A stretch of 64,000 bases of DNA from Flavobacterium hydatis (GCF_000737695.1 NZ_JPRM01000024.1:141178-205177), one strand, 5' to 3'. Counted from the first letter of the stretch, positions 37,224 to 47,237 are shown. Translations and numbers: made by a program. The notes: generated by a model from the sequence alone, not told the origin.

Positions 37224-40200
37224 ATGAGTTTATCAACCACAAGTATAAGAAGGCCTGTACTAACAATTGTTTTGAATCTTGCAATTGTATTGTTCGGTCT
37301 TATTGGATATAGCTTTTTAGGCGTAAGAGAATTTCCGTCTATTGATCCAGCACAAGTCTCTGTTCGTACAAACTATACAGGAGCAAATTCAGACATTATA
37401 GAATCTCAAATTACCGAACCACTAGAGAAAGCTATTAATGCCATTGATGGAATTAGAAATATTACTTCGTCGAGTGTACAAGGAAGTAGTAATATTACAA
37501 TCGAGTTTAATCTAGATAAAAATCTAGAAGAAGCTGCAAATGATGTTCGTGATAAAGTATCGCAAGCCGTTAGAAGTTTACCACAAGATATAGATGCTCC
37601 GCCAGTCGTTTCTAAGGCTGATGCCAATGGTGAATCTATCATTTCGATGACCGTACAAAGTGATACACGAAGCGCACTTGAATTAAGTGATTATGCCGAG
37701 AATGTTATTTCGCAACGTTTAGAAACGATTCCAGGAGTAAGTGGAGTTCAGATTTGGGGACAAAAGCGTTACGCTATGCGTTTATGGATAGATCCTATAA
37801 AACTAGCCGCTTATGGTTGTACCGTATCAGAAGTTCGTAATGCCTTAAATGCGCAAAATGTTGAGCTACCTTCTGGAAAGCTAACAGGAAACAATACCGA
37901 ACTTACCGTAAAAACAGTCGGAAATTTATCTAAACCAGAAGAGTTTAATAATATTATTATCCGTTCAGACGGCGAAAAAATAGTTCGTTTAAGCGATATT
38001 GGTAAAGCCGAATTAGGACCTGAAAACACCGAAACAAAATTGAGTCAATCAGGGCTTCCTATGATTGGTCTTGCAATTGTACCAATGCCAGGAGCTAATT
38101 ACCTTGATATTTCGAAAGAATTTTATAAAAAATATGATGCCTTAAAGAAGGATTTACCTAAAGATATTAAGCTTGATATTGCGATAGACAGTACACTTTT
38201 TGTAAAGAAATCTGTTCTGGAAGTTGCCGAAACATTATTAATATCTATCGTTCTGGTAATCCTGATTATCTTTTTGTTTTTTAGAGATTGGGCAATAGCA
38301 TTTAGACCTTTAATAGATATTCCAGTTTCCTTGATAGCAACATTTTTTATCATGTGGCTTTTTGGATTCTCGATAAACGTATTAACATTACTTGCAATTG
38401 TACTGGCGACGGGACTTGTGGTCGATGATGGAATTGTGGTAACAGAGAATATCTTTAAGAAAGTTGAAGAAGGAATGTCGCCTATTGAAGCTGCGATTAA
38501 AGGATCTAATGAGATATTTTTTGCAGTAATTTCTATTTCGATAACCCTTGCTGCGGTATTCTTGCCCGTAATATTTTTAGAGGGATTCGTTGGTCGACTA
38601 TTTCGAGAGTTTGGAGTCGTCATAGGAGCGGCAGTACTAATTTCGGCTTTTGTATCCTTGACTTTAACACCAATGTTAAATGCGTATTTAATGAAAGGTG
38701 GCGAACAAAAGAAATCAAATTTTTATCTTAAAACAGAACCTTATTTCGAAAGTTTAAATAAAGGATATGCCGATGCTTTAACTCGTTTTATGAAAAAGAA
38801 ATGGTTAAGCTTCCCTATTATCGCTATTTGTTTCGGATTGATTTATTTGTTCTTTAGCATCCTACCAAAAGAAACTGCTCCGTATGATGACAGAAGTGCG
38901 TTGGTTTTAAGTGTAACCACTCCCGAAGGTTCTTCATACGAATATACAGATCGTTTTATGCAGGAACTAGGAAAATTAATTGATGACTCGATTCCGGAGA
39001 AAAAAGTAAGTTTAGTAATTACTTCACCAGGATTTGGATCATCATCTGTAAACAGCGGTAGAGTTAGAATCGCACTTAAGGAACCAGACGAAAGAACGCG
39101 TTCTCAAAAAGAAATTGCAGAGAAATTAACAAAATGGACAAAAAAATATTCTGAAGCAAAAACCTCGGTAACAGAGCAGCCTACAATTGCTGTAAACAGA
39201 CGTGGAGGATTGCCAATACAGTATATTATTCAGGCGCCAACTTTCGAAAAATTGCGAGAAAAAATTCCATTGTTTATGGATGAAGCCAATAAAAACGATA
39301 CTTTTTCGGTTACAGATGTCAACCTGAAATTTAATAAACCTGAAATTAATGTAAGTATCGATCGTGAAAAAGCCGAAAGTTTAGGGATTTCTATTATTGA
39401 TATTGCACAAACATTACAGCTTTCTTTAAGCGGACAGCGTTTTGGTTATTTTATCAAAAACGGAAAACAATATCAGGTTATTGGACAATTTGACCAGAAA
39501 GACCGTTCGAAACCATTGGACTTAACTTCGATGTTTGTAAAAAACAAAAAAGGGCAATTAATACAAATGGATAACGTAGTTACCATAGAAGAACAAAGTA
39601 ATCCGCCACAATTGTATCATAACAACAGATATATGTCGGCTACAGTTTCGGCTGGTTTAGCTCCAGGCAAAAGTATCAGCGACGGAATTGATGCTATGAA
39701 CGAGATAAAAGCCAAGGTTCTTGATGATACATTTACAACTGATTTAGGAGGAGAATCACGAGATTTTATTGAGAGTAGCTCTAATACATCATTTGCATTT
39801 GGATTGGCTTTATTATTAATTTTCTTAATCTTATCTGCTCAATTTGAAAGCTTTATAGATCCATTTATTATAATCCTGACTGTACCAATGGCAGTTGCCG
39901 GAGCATTATTCTCATTATGGTTATTTAACCAAACCTGGAATATCTTTAGCCAGATTGGTACCGTAATGCTTATTGGTCTTGTAACCAAGAATGGTATCTT
40001 GATTGTAGAGTTTGCTAACCAATTACGAGAACAAGGCAAGCCAAAATTAGAAGCAATTCTAGAAGCTTCGGAAGCACGACTTAGACCAATCTTAATGACG
40101 AGTTTGGCGATTGCATTAGGTGCATTACCAATTGCAATGTCACTTGGAGCAGCTTCTACAAGCCGTATTGGTATGGGAGTTGTAATTGTAGGAGGAACTA

Positions 40201-40322
40201 TTTTCTCTTTAGTACTTACTTTATTTGTAATTCCTGCCATGTATTTAATGTGGTCTAAAGCACGTAAACATTATCCTGAGTTTGATCATATCGAAGAATA
40301 TGAAAGAGATAGTAACAAATAA
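37224..40322 (+). CDS. RND efflux transporter, inner-membrane subunit (second system)
   Basis: A 1032-residue HAE1-type transporter. It opens MSLSTTSIRRPVLTIVLNLA; the TM4 relay GLVVDDGIVVTEN has D401/D402 and the TM10 lysine is K922 (LVTKNGILIVEF). It is closer in style to MexF/MdtB-type or TriC-type pumps than to the first transporter. A stretch of codons uncommon in this window covers TM4 (38403-38438) and another lies at 38595-38639. The TolC gene follows after 89 bases containing an inverted repeat. Confidence 0.95.
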   Translation: MSLSTTSIRRPVLTIVLNLAIVLFGLIGYSFLGVREFPSIDPAQVSVRTNYTGANSDIIESQITEPLEKAINAIDGIRNITSSSVQGSSNITIEFNLDKNLEEAANDVRDKVSQAVRSLPQDIDAPPVVSKADANGESIISMTVQSDTRSALELSDYAENVISQRLETIPGVSGVQIWGQKRYAMRLWIDPIKLAAYGCTVSEVRNALNAQNVELPSGKLTGNNTELTVKTVGNLSKPEEFNNIIIRSDGEKIVRLSDIGKAELGPENTETKLSQSGLPMIGLAIVPMPGANYLDISKEFYKKYDALKKDLPKDIKLDIAIDSTLFVKKSVLEVAETLLISIVLVILIIFLFFRDWAIAFRPLIDIPVSLIATFFIMWLFGFSINVLTLLAIVLATGLVVDDGIVVTENIFKKVEEGMSPIEAAIKGSNEIFFAVISISITLAAVFLPVIFLEGFVGRLFREFGVVIGAAVLISAFVSLTLTPMLNAYLMKGGEQKKSNFYLKTEPYFESLNKGYADALTRFMKKKWLSFPIIAICFGLIYLFFSILPKETAPYDDRSALVLSVTTPEGSSYEYTDRFMQELGKLIDDSIPEKKVSLVITSPGFGSSSVNSGRVRIALKEPDERTRSQKEIAEKLTKWTKKYSEAKTSVTEQPTIAVNRRGGLPIQYIIQAPTFEKLREKIPLFMDEANKNDTFSVTDVNLKFNKPEINVSIDREKAESLGISIIDIAQTLQLSLSGQRFGYFIKNGKQYQVIGQFDQKDRSKPLDLTSMFVKNKKGQLIQMDNVVTIEEQSNPPQLYHNNRYMSATVSAGLAPGKSISDGIDAMNEIKAKVLDDTFTTDLGGESRDFIESSSNTSFAFGLALLLIFLILSAQFESFIDPFIIILTVPMAVAGALFSLWLFNQTWNIFSQIGTVMLIGLVTKNGILIVEFANQLREQGKPKLEAILEASEARLRPILMTSLAIALGALPIAMSLGAASTSRIGMGVVIVGGTIFSLVLTLFVIPAMYLMWSKARKHYPEFDHIEEYERDSNK

Positions 40323-40353
40323 TCTCTAGAACTCACTTTAAATAAAAATAGGA

Positions 40354-40397
40354 ACCACAAATCGTTTTTAAACAAAAATTTGAAGCTGATTTGTGGT
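40354..40397 (+). repeat. Inverted repeat between transporter and TolC genes
   Basis: ACCACAAATC (40354-40363) and GATTTGTGGT (40388-40397) are exact complements. There is no T-run, so partial termination or mRNA processing is more likely than full termination. Confidence 0.55.
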
Positions 40398-40411
40398 AAT
40401 AAAAATAAAAA

Positions 40412-41725
40412 ATGATGTACACTAAAACTCTATTTAAATGCTTGGTTTTGTTTCTTTTTTGTGTTGTAAAAAGCAATGCACAAGAAGTTCTTACCATAGA
40501 AAACGCAGTAAAAATAGCATTAGACAATAATTTTGAAATAAAAATTGCGTCAAATAATTCAAAAATTAATGAAACCAACGCAACTATAGGAAATGCAGGA
40601 ATGTTGCCTACAGTTACAGCAACGGTTGTAGATAATAATAACATACAAAATAGTTCTCAAACACGTCAGGACGGAACTTCAACTTCATTAAAGAATGCAA
40701 AAAATAATAGTTTAAATTATGGTGTTGGATTAGACTGGACAATATTTGATGGTATGCGAATGTTTGCTCAATTAGACCAACTTAAAGAACTACAAAAATT
40801 AGGCGATGCCGAATTGCGACGCACGATTTTGGTAAAAGTTGGACAGGTTAATTCTACTTACTACGATTTGGTTCAACAACAGCAACAATTAGCAGCATTA
40901 GATACTACAATTGTAATTTCTAAACAAAGATTAACATTGGCACAAAACCGATTTACCATTGGTAAAGCTTCAAAATTAGAGGTTTTAAATGCGCAAGTAG
41001 ATTTAAATACGGATCAGGTTTCCTTATTGAGACAAAAAGAATTATATGCAAATACCAAGATTTTATTAAATCAGATTTTAGCTCGAGATTCCAAAATTAA
41101 CTTTGCAGTTACAGATGAGGTTAAGGTTGATAATTCTTTAATTTTAGATAATTTATTAGAATTGGCCAAAAAGCAAAATCCACAATTAGAATCGCAGATT
41201 ATTAATTTAAGAATTGCCGAATTGCAATTAAAACAAGTAAAGGCAAATCGCTATCCTACTGTAAAACTAAATACAGGTTATAATTTTTCTGAAAGTCACT
41301 CAAGCTTAGGTTTTACAAGTCAATCGTCTGCTCGAGGATTAAATTATGGTTTTAGCGCTTCTTTAAATGTATTTGATGGTTTTGCACAACACAGGAATGA
41401 AAAAACATCTAAGCTGACAATAGAAAATACAAAATTTGCTCTAGAACAACAAAATCAAATATTGAGTACACAATTAGCAACTGCTTATCAAACTTACTTA
41501 ACAAATTTGGAGTTGATACATTTAGAAGAAAACAACGAAGCAATTGCTAAACAAAACTTAGATATTACGCTAGATAAATTCCGTATCGGAACTATTACAA
41601 CACTAGAGTTTAGAACCGCGCAGCTTAATTATGTAAATGCAAAAGTGCGTTTTAGCAATGCTCAATTTGAAGCTAAATTATCTGAAATTGCATTAAAAGA
41701 ATTAGCGGGAAATATTAGTTTTTAA
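40412..41725 (+). CDS. TolC-family outer-membrane efflux protein
   Basis: A 437-residue channel protein with a cleavable signal peptide (about 1-23, ending SNAQ), so it is not a lipoprotein, unlike the channel of the first operon. It shows two OEP repeats, LTIENAVKIALDNNFEIKIA and YNFSESHSSLG, and late LEFRTAQLNYVNAKVRFSNAQ. It follows the second RND transporter and presumably completes that pump. Confidence 0.92.
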   Translation: MMYTKTLFKCLVLFLFCVVKSNAQEVLTIENAVKIALDNNFEIKIASNNSKINETNATIGNAGMLPTVTATVVDNNNIQNSSQTRQDGTSTSLKNAKNNSLNYGVGLDWTIFDGMRMFAQLDQLKELQKLGDAELRRTILVKVGQVNSTYYDLVQQQQQLAALDTTIVISKQRLTLAQNRFTIGKASKLEVLNAQVDLNTDQVSLLRQKELYANTKILLNQILARDSKINFAVTDEVKVDNSLILDNLLELAKKQNPQLESQIINLRIAELQLKQVKANRYPTVKLNTGYNFSESHSSLGFTSQSSARGLNYGFSASLNVFDGFAQHRNEKTSKLTIENTKFALEQQNQILSTQLATAYQTYLTNLELIHLEENNEAIAKQNLDITLDKFRIGTITTLEFRTAQLNYVNAKVRFSNAQFEAKLSEIALKELAGNISF

Positions 41726-41752
41726 ACTAAATTTGTTTCAAACACATAACAA

Positions 41753-42616
41753 ATGATATCATATAATACTAAAGACTGGTTTACTTTTATCTTTCATTTC
41801 CACAAATCAGATACTGTTAGGAAACTATTTCCTATCATGATTGCTATTGCAATTTACGCTAGTGCAGTTGGGTATCTGGAAATTTATTATTTTAAGATAG
41901 GTAAAAACGATTATATCCAGAATATTCCGATTATGCACGGAATGTTAGGTTTTGTAATTTCGTTACTGCTCGTTTTTAGAACCAATACTGCCTATGATCG
42001 CTGGTGGGAAGGAAGAAAATTATGGGGAAGTCTGGTAAATAATAGTCGTAATCTTGCTATTAAGCTTTCGGCTATGCTTAAAGATGAAAATGATAGAAAA
42101 TTTTTCAGAAAATTTATTCCGTTATACGCTGAAATTTTGCACAAGCATTTGCATGATTCCGAAACAAGCAAGCAACTTTTTGAGGATGTTGATTTAGAAA
42201 TTGACCATCATAAACACAAACCAAATCAGGTAAAAAGAATCATATTTCATAAAATAAATGATTTATACGATGCTAAAAAAATATCTGGAGATCAGCTCAT
42301 TATTTTAAATGAAGAATTACAAGCCTTTACAGATGTTTGCGGAGCTTGCGAAAGAATAAAAAACACACCTATTCCCTACTCTTACAGTGCTTTTATTAAA
42401 AAATTCATTTTCTTTTACATCATGACTTTGCCTTTTGGTTACTCTATTAGTCTAGGTTATTATGTTGCTCCTGTGGTGGTTTTTGTTTTTTATGTATTAG
42501 CGAGTTTAGAACTTATTGCCGAGGAAATAGAAGATCCGTTTGGTGATGATGAGAATGATTTACCTACCAAAAAAATAGCAGAGAATATCAAGAAACATAT
42601 CGAAGAACTGATTTAA
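41753..42616 (+). CDS. Bestrophin-family (UPF0187) anion channel-like protein
   Basis: A 287-residue membrane protein. Family features are SAVGYLEIYYF, RTNTAYDRWWEGRKLWGSLVN and RIKNTPIPYSYSAFIKKFIF, with IEDPFGDDENDLP near the end, the conserved acidic cluster of bestrophins. Four transmembrane helices are likely. It lies 27 bases after tolC and may share that transcript. Transported ion unknown. Confidence 0.92.
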   Translation: MISYNTKDWFTFIFHFHKSDTVRKLFPIMIAIAIYASAVGYLEIYYFKIGKNDYIQNIPIMHGMLGFVISLLLVFRTNTAYDRWWEGRKLWGSLVNNSRNLAIKLSAMLKDENDRKFFRKFIPLYAEILHKHLHDSETSKQLFEDVDLEIDHHKHKPNQVKRIIFHKINDLYDAKKISGDQLIILNEELQAFTDVCGACERIKNTPIPYSYSAFIKKFIFFYIMTLPFGYSISLGYYVAPVVVFVFYVLASLELIAEEIEDPFGDDENDLPTKKIAENIKKHIEELI

Positions 42617-42689
42617 TTTAACGTTAAAACTATTCTTAATGTAATTATTTTGCTTAAATTTAAGCTTCCGTCTTAAAATTTTAAAAGCA

Positions 42690-43613
42690 ATGAATAATCA
42701 ACGTTTTCTAATCAACCCTCTTCAACTATCAAAAGAAAAATCGTTAAAAACTCTTGTAGAAAACAGGACAATTTATAACTTGAATCATTGCGAGTTAAAT
42801 ATTTTTGAAACATACGAATCATCAACTTTAGTTCCTTTAAAGTTTGATGATTTGGTTGTAACAAGTATGTTGAGGGGAAAGAAAATAATGCATCTTTTTG
42901 ATGATCCTGAATTTGATTATTTACCCGGAGAAACAGTTGTTGTTCCTGCTAATGTAGAAATGAAAATTGATTTTCCAGATGCATCAAAAAATAATCCTAC
43001 ACAATGCCTGGCTCTGGCAATTGAGCAATCTAAAATTACAGACACTTTAAATTTCTTAAACGAGCGATATCCTAAAGAAGGAAAAGATGCGTATTGGCAA
43101 TTAAATTATCAGAATTATTTCTTTTATAATAATGTTGATATGGCTACTACAATCAATAAACTTATAAAGGAATGCATGAGTACTTCGATAACCAAAGATG
43201 TTTTGGCCGATTTGACTTTGAAAGAATTATTGATTCGAATAATACAAACTCAAACAGTGAAATCTATTGATGAAGGAACGGCAATTCAGGTAAATAATCC
43301 AATAAAAGAAGTTACCGAATTCATCAAACAGAATTTAAAGGAAAACATGAACTTAAAAAGCTTGAGCGATAAAGCTTGTATGAGTACAGCTTCTTTCTAT
43401 CGCTTTTTTAAGCGAGAACTAGGAATGAGTCCGATAGAATATATTCTGAATGAAAAAATAAAATGTGCCAAAAATTTACTCAAAAATCCATCCATACAAA
43501 TTAATGAGGTTTGTTATTTATCAGGATTTGGAGATGCCAATTATTTTATCAGATTATTTAAAAAACACGAAGGAATTACACCAAAGCAATATCAGTTGTT
43601 GTTTATTAATTAA
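42690..43613 (+). CDS. AraC-family transcriptional regulator
   Basis: A 307-residue regulator. The N-terminal part (about 30-190) is the AraC_N-type cupin-like ligand domain; FDDPEFDYLPGETVVVPANVEMKID shows part of it. The C-terminal two-HTH domain (about 208-305) has LSDKACMSTASFYRFFKRELGMSPIEYI and VCYLSGFGDANYFIRLFKKHEGITPKQY. It is upstream of a divergent-in-order aldehyde/alcohol dehydrogenase operon whose promoter has two direct repeats (47290-47320), so it is the best candidate regulator. The ligand may be an aldehyde; that is inference. Confidence 0.9.
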   Translation: MNNQRFLINPLQLSKEKSLKTLVENRTIYNLNHCELNIFETYESSTLVPLKFDDLVVTSMLRGKKIMHLFDDPEFDYLPGETVVVPANVEMKIDFPDASKNNPTQCLALAIEQSKITDTLNFLNERYPKEGKDAYWQLNYQNYFFYNNVDMATTINKLIKECMSTSITKDVLADLTLKELLIRIIQTQTVKSIDEGTAIQVNNPIKEVTEFIKQNLKENMNLKSLSDKACMSTASFYRFFKRELGMSPIEYILNEKIKCAKNLLKNPSIQINEVCYLSGFGDANYFIRLFKKHEGITPKQYQLLFIN

Positions 43614-43710
43614 GGTGCTGAGTCGCTAAGGTTCTGAGGGACTAAGGTTTTTTAGAAAAGGTGCAAAGGTTCTGAGGTACAAAGAGACAAAGGTTTCTTC
43701 TAGAAACGGG

Positions 43711-44143
43711 AACCAATCTATCTTGTCATAAAGAAATTTTAGCGCTACATAACCACAAACTTGTCACCCTGACACAGGAAGGGTCTCCACAAGCAACTCG
43801 ACAATTATTGCACAAAAAAAAGACGCACTGCGGTGCGCCTCTACGAGAAACCTTTGAACCGATATATTCTGTTATAAAGAAATTTTAGCAATACATAACC
43901 ACAAACTTGTCACCATGACGTAGCAAGAATCTCCACTAGTAACTCAACAATTATTGCACAAAAAAAGACGCACTGCGGTGCGCCTCTACGAGAAACCTTT
44001 GAACCGATATACTGTCATAAAGAACTTTTAGTACAACGTACCACAATCTTGTCTCTCTGACGCAGGAAGGGTCTCCACTAGTAACTCTGTAATTATTGCC
44101 AAAAAAAAGACGCACTGCGGTGCGCCTCTACGAGAAACCTTTG
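43711..44143. repeat. Tandem array of three units, about 145 bp each
   Basis: Each unit holds CTTGTCACCCTGAC (43760, 43906, 44048), CTCCACTAGTAACTC-like sequence, ATTATTGC, a run of A, and the block AGACGCACTGCGGTGCGCCT (43821, 43966, 44108), with periods of 142-146 bp. A single inverted relative of the last block lies at 35215-35250. The full gap 43614-44193 has no supported gene and ends in degenerate 'aaccttagtacctc' runs. Confidence 0.85.
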
Positions 44144-44193
44144 TCCCTTTGTATCTCAGAACCTTAGTACCTCAAAAAAAAAACCTTAACACC

Positions 44194-44568
44194 TTAAAGA
44201 AAACTTTTAATCGGCTCCAAATCTTTCTCCTCTTCTTCGGTGAAAATTCGATATTCTATTTGGAATGTTTTTTTTAATGGAGTTTCCAATGAGAATCCGC
44301 CAACGCCAAAAGCATCGATTACATCGAGAGTAAAATGGGCATGTTTCCAATATTCGAATAAATCTTTGTCTACCCAAAATTCAGTATCTTCGATTATACC
44401 AATGCATACATCACCCATTCGTTGGTAAAAACCACCTTTTTCAAAGCATTGTGGTTGTGTTCCTTCACAACATCCACCGGCTTGATAAAACATTAAATCG
44501 CCATGCTTTTCTTTTAATATTTTTATCAATTCTATAGCTTTATCTGTGGCATCAATTCTTTTTATCAT
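44194..44568 (-). CDS. DUF779 protein
   Basis: A 124-residue small protein beginning MIKRIDATDKAIELIKIL. The family-typical QAGGCCEGTQPQCF and DVCIGIIEDTEFWVD segments are visible. DUF779 genes commonly accompany aldehyde dehydrogenases of the ExaC/AldB type, as here; the role is unknown. The start is ATG at 44568. An in-frame TTG at 44592 falls inside a terminator-like hairpin (44586-44623) and is rejected. Confidence 0.88.
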   Translation of the reverse strand: MIKRIDATDKAIELIKILKEKHGDLMFYQAGGCCEGTQPQCFEKGGFYQRMGDVCIGIIEDTEFWVDKDLFEYWKHAHFTLDVIDAFGVGGFSLETPLKKTFQIEYRIFTEEEEKDLEPIKSFL

Positions 44569-44585
44569 GCTTTTTGAATTTAAAA

Positions 44586-44623
44586 AAAGCAACCAACTTT
44601 ATAATTATAAAGTTGGTTGCTTT
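44586..44623 (-). terminator. Strong hairpin between adhP and the DUF779 gene
   Basis: AAAGCAACCAACTTTAT and ATAAAGTTGGTTGCTTT are complementary. On the minus strand the hairpin is followed by a run of T, then the DUF779 start 17 bases later. It should separate or attenuate the last gene. Confidence 0.8.
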
Positions 44624-44633
44624 CATGATTTAA

Positions 44634-45668
44634 TTATGGTTTCGCAATCTCAAGCACAACCCTTCCTTCTATTTGTCCTTTTTTCATTTTATCAAAAACA
44701 TCATTGACATCTTCTAATTTTGCAGGAGTAATTGTTGCTTTTACTTTTCCTTCTGTAGCAAATTCTATTGCTTCTTTCATATCTTTACGTGTACCTACAA
44801 TCGAACCGCGAATTGTTATTCTGTTTAAAACAGTATCAAAAATTGATAAATCAAAGTTCCCCGGAGGAAGTCCGTTAAGTGCCATTGTACCTTTTCTTCT
44901 TAAGGTTTCAAGACCTTGCTTAAAAGCTATAGGAGAAACGGCCGTAATTAATGCCCCATGCATTCCACCAACTTCCTTTTTTAAGAATTCCCCAGGATTT
45001 TGATTTTTTGCGTTTACGACTAAATCGGCTCCAAGTTTTTTGGCTAGATTAAGTTTATCATCAGCAACATCAATCGCTGCAACATGCATTCCCATTGCTT
45101 TGGCGTATTGTACAGCAACGTGCCCCAGACCTCCAATTCCTGAAATCGCAACCCATTCTCCGGGTTTGACCTCAGTTTCTTTAAGTCCTTTGTACACTGT
45201 TACTCCAGCACAAAGTATGGGAGCCATTTCCATAAAATTGACATTTGAAGGTAAAAGTCCAACATATCTTGCATCGGCAATAACATATTCGGCAAATCCA
45301 CCATCTACACTATACCCCCCATTTTGTTGTGTATCGCATAAGGTTTCCCAACCTGTAATACATTGATCACAACCTCCGCAGGCACTATAAAGCCAGGGCA
45401 CACCAACTGCATCGCCCTCTTTTACATTTTTTACATCCTGACCAAGCGCAACAACGTAACCCACGGCTTCATGTCCTGGAATTAATGGCATTTTTGGTTT
45501 TACGGGCCAATCCCCTTCTACGGCATGTAAATCGGTATGACAAACACCACTTGCAATAACTTTTACAAGAATTTCGTTTTTACCTGGTCGTTTTACTTCG
45601 ACTTCTTCAATCTTTAAAAGAGAACCAAATTCTCTTACAACTGCGGCTTTCATTGTTTTTGGCAACAT
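44634..45668 (-). CDS. adhP: Zinc-dependent alcohol dehydrogenase AdhP
   Basis: A 344-residue medium-chain dehydrogenase. The catalytic zinc site is C43 (GVCHTDLH) with H66/E67 (GHEAVG). The structural zinc cysteines are C97, C100, C103 and C111 (CGGCDQCITGWETLC). The NAD site is GIGGLGHVAVQYAKAMG. Sequence style is close to E. coli AdhP, oxidising or forming ethanol and related alcohols. The start at 45668 is an ATG; 45653 (MKAAVV) is also possible. It is the second gene of the operon, 63 bases after the aldehyde dehydrogenase. Confidence 0.9.
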   Translation of the reverse strand: MLPKTMKAAVVREFGSLLKIEEVEVKRPGKNEILVKVIASGVCHTDLHAVEGDWPVKPKMPLIPGHEAVGYVVALGQDVKNVKEGDAVGVPWLYSACGGCDQCITGWETLCDTQQNGGYSVDGGFAEYVIADARYVGLLPSNVNFMEMAPILCAGVTVYKGLKETEVKPGEWVAISGIGGLGHVAVQYAKAMGMHVAAIDVADDKLNLAKKLGADLVVNAKNQNPGEFLKKEVGGMHGALITAVSPIAFKQGLETLRRKGTMALNGLPPGNFDLSIFDTVLNRITIRGSIVGTRKDMKEAIEFATEGKVKATITPAKLEDVNDVFDKMKKGQIEGRVVLEIAKP

Positions 45669-45686
45669 AATTTTATTTATTTGCAA

Positions 45687-45713
45687 GAGCAATAAGTTAA
45701 TAGTTTATTGCTC
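45687..45713 (-). repeat. Intercistronic hairpin between the aldehyde and alcohol dehydrogenase genes
   Basis: GAGCAATAA and TTATTGCTC are complementary arms with a 9-base loop. There is no T-run. It could protect or process the message. Confidence 0.6.
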
Positions 45714-45731
45714 TTTGGTTTATACAATTCT

Positions 45732-47237
45732 TTAAAAGAAACCTAATTTCTTTTTGTCATAAGAAATAAGCATATTTTTGGTTTGGCGGTATTGTTCCAA
45801 CATCATTTTGTGGTTCTCACGACCAATTCCAGATTGCTTGTAACCTCCAAACGGTGCGCCTGCAGGATAAGAATGATACTGATTTATCCAAACTCTTCCG
45901 GATTGAATAGCTCTCGGAACTTGATAAATTTCGTGCGCATCACGTGTCCAAACTCCAGCTCCTAAACCGTACATAGTATCATTTGCAATAGCAATAGCTT
46001 CTTCGGTAGTTTTAAAAGTGGTTACAGCTAGAACAGGTCCGAAAATTTCTTCCTGAAAAATTCTCATTTTATTATTCCCTTTAAACAAAGTTGGCTTAAT
46101 GTAGTAACCACCTTCTAAATCTCCGCCTAAATTATTTTCTGCACCACCAGTAAGTAGTTCTGCACCTTCTTCTTTTCCTAATTTTATATAAGAAAGAATT
46201 TTTTCTTTTTGCACTATCGAAGTCTGTGCACCAATCATGGTAGTTTTATCTAATGGATTTCCTGCAATAATAGCTTCTGTTCTTTCGATTACTCTTTTAA
46301 TAAACTTATCGTAGATGTCTTCGTGAACTAATAATCTAGATGGACAAGTACAAATTTCTCCTTGATTCAATGCAAATAAAACGGCACCTTCTATGGCTTT
46401 ATCAAAGAAATCATCGTCATGGTCGGCAACAGACGGGAAAAATATATTTGGTGATTTCCCGCCTAGTTCTAGTGTTACCGGAATGATATTTTCGGTCGCA
46501 TATTGCATTACTAATCGTCCTGTTGTTGTAGAACCTGTAAATGCTGCTTTAGAAACTTTTTTGTTAGTTACTAACGGACGTCCTAGTTCGGCACCAAAAC
46601 CATTTACAATATTTAAAACTCCCGGAGGAAGAATATCTCCTATAAGTTCCATTAATACTAATATAGAAATTGGCGTGCTTTCGGCAGGTTTTAAAACGAT
46701 TGTATTTCCTGCTGCAAGTGCTGGAGCTATTTTCCAGACAGCCATTAATATTGGGAAATTCCAAGGAATAATTTGAGCAACGACTCCTAAAGGTTCGCTC
46801 AATGCGATAGAAACTGTTTGTGAATCTAATTCGGCAATAGAGCTTTCTTCAGCACGAATTACTCCTGCAAAATATCTGAAATGATCTATTGCCAATGGAA
46901 TATCGGCAGCTAAAGTCTCACGGATTGGTTTTCCGTTATCTATAGTTTCTACAGTTGCAATGTATTCTAGATTATCTTCTATCTTTTGTGCAATCTTATT
47001 TAGTAAGATGCTACGTTCTGTTACCGAGGTTTTTCCCCATGTTTTAAATGCTTCATACGCTGTATCTACAGCAAATTCAATATCTTCTTTACCAGAGTGG
47101 GCTGCTTTGGTAAAGACTTTACCGTCTATTGGAGAAAGTACATCAAAATATTCTCCTTTTATTGGTGCTACAAATTTTCCGCCAATGTAATTATCGTATT
47201 TTGCCTTAAAGTCAGGTCTTTTTGCTAGAGTACTCAT
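45732..47237 (-). CDS. Aldehyde dehydrogenase, AldB/ExaC type
   Basis: A 501-residue NAD(P)-dependent dehydrogenase. The segment QIIPWNFPILMAVWKIAPALA, the nucleotide motif FTGSTTTGR, the general base E257 (LELGGKSPN) and catalytic C296 in NQGEICTCPSR mark the AldB/ExaC group, which oxidises acetaldehyde and other short aldehydes. The length is usual. With adhP and DUF779 it makes an alcohol/aldehyde detoxification or utilisation operon. Its promoter is at 47263-47270 with a putative AraC operator at 47290-47320. Confidence 0.92.
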   Translation of the reverse strand: MSTLAKRPDFKAKYDNYIGGKFVAPIKGEYFDVLSPIDGKVFTKAAHSGKEDIEFAVDTAYEAFKTWGKTSVTERSILLNKIAQKIEDNLEYIATVETIDNGKPIRETLAADIPLAIDHFRYFAGVIRAEESSIAELDSQTVSIALSEPLGVVAQIIPWNFPILMAVWKIAPALAAGNTIVLKPAESTPISILVLMELIGDILPPGVLNIVNGFGAELGRPLVTNKKVSKAAFTGSTTTGRLVMQYATENIIPVTLELGGKSPNIFFPSVADHDDDFFDKAIEGAVLFALNQGEICTCPSRLLVHEDIYDKFIKRVIERTEAIIAGNPLDKTTMIGAQTSIVQKEKILSYIKLGKEEGAELLTGGAENNLGGDLEGGYYIKPTLFKGNNKMRIFQEEIFGPVLAVTTFKTTEEAIAIANDTMYGLGAGVWTRDAHEIYQVPRAIQSGRVWINQYHSYPAGAPFGGYKQSGIGRENHKMMLEQYRQTKNMLISYDKKKLGFF

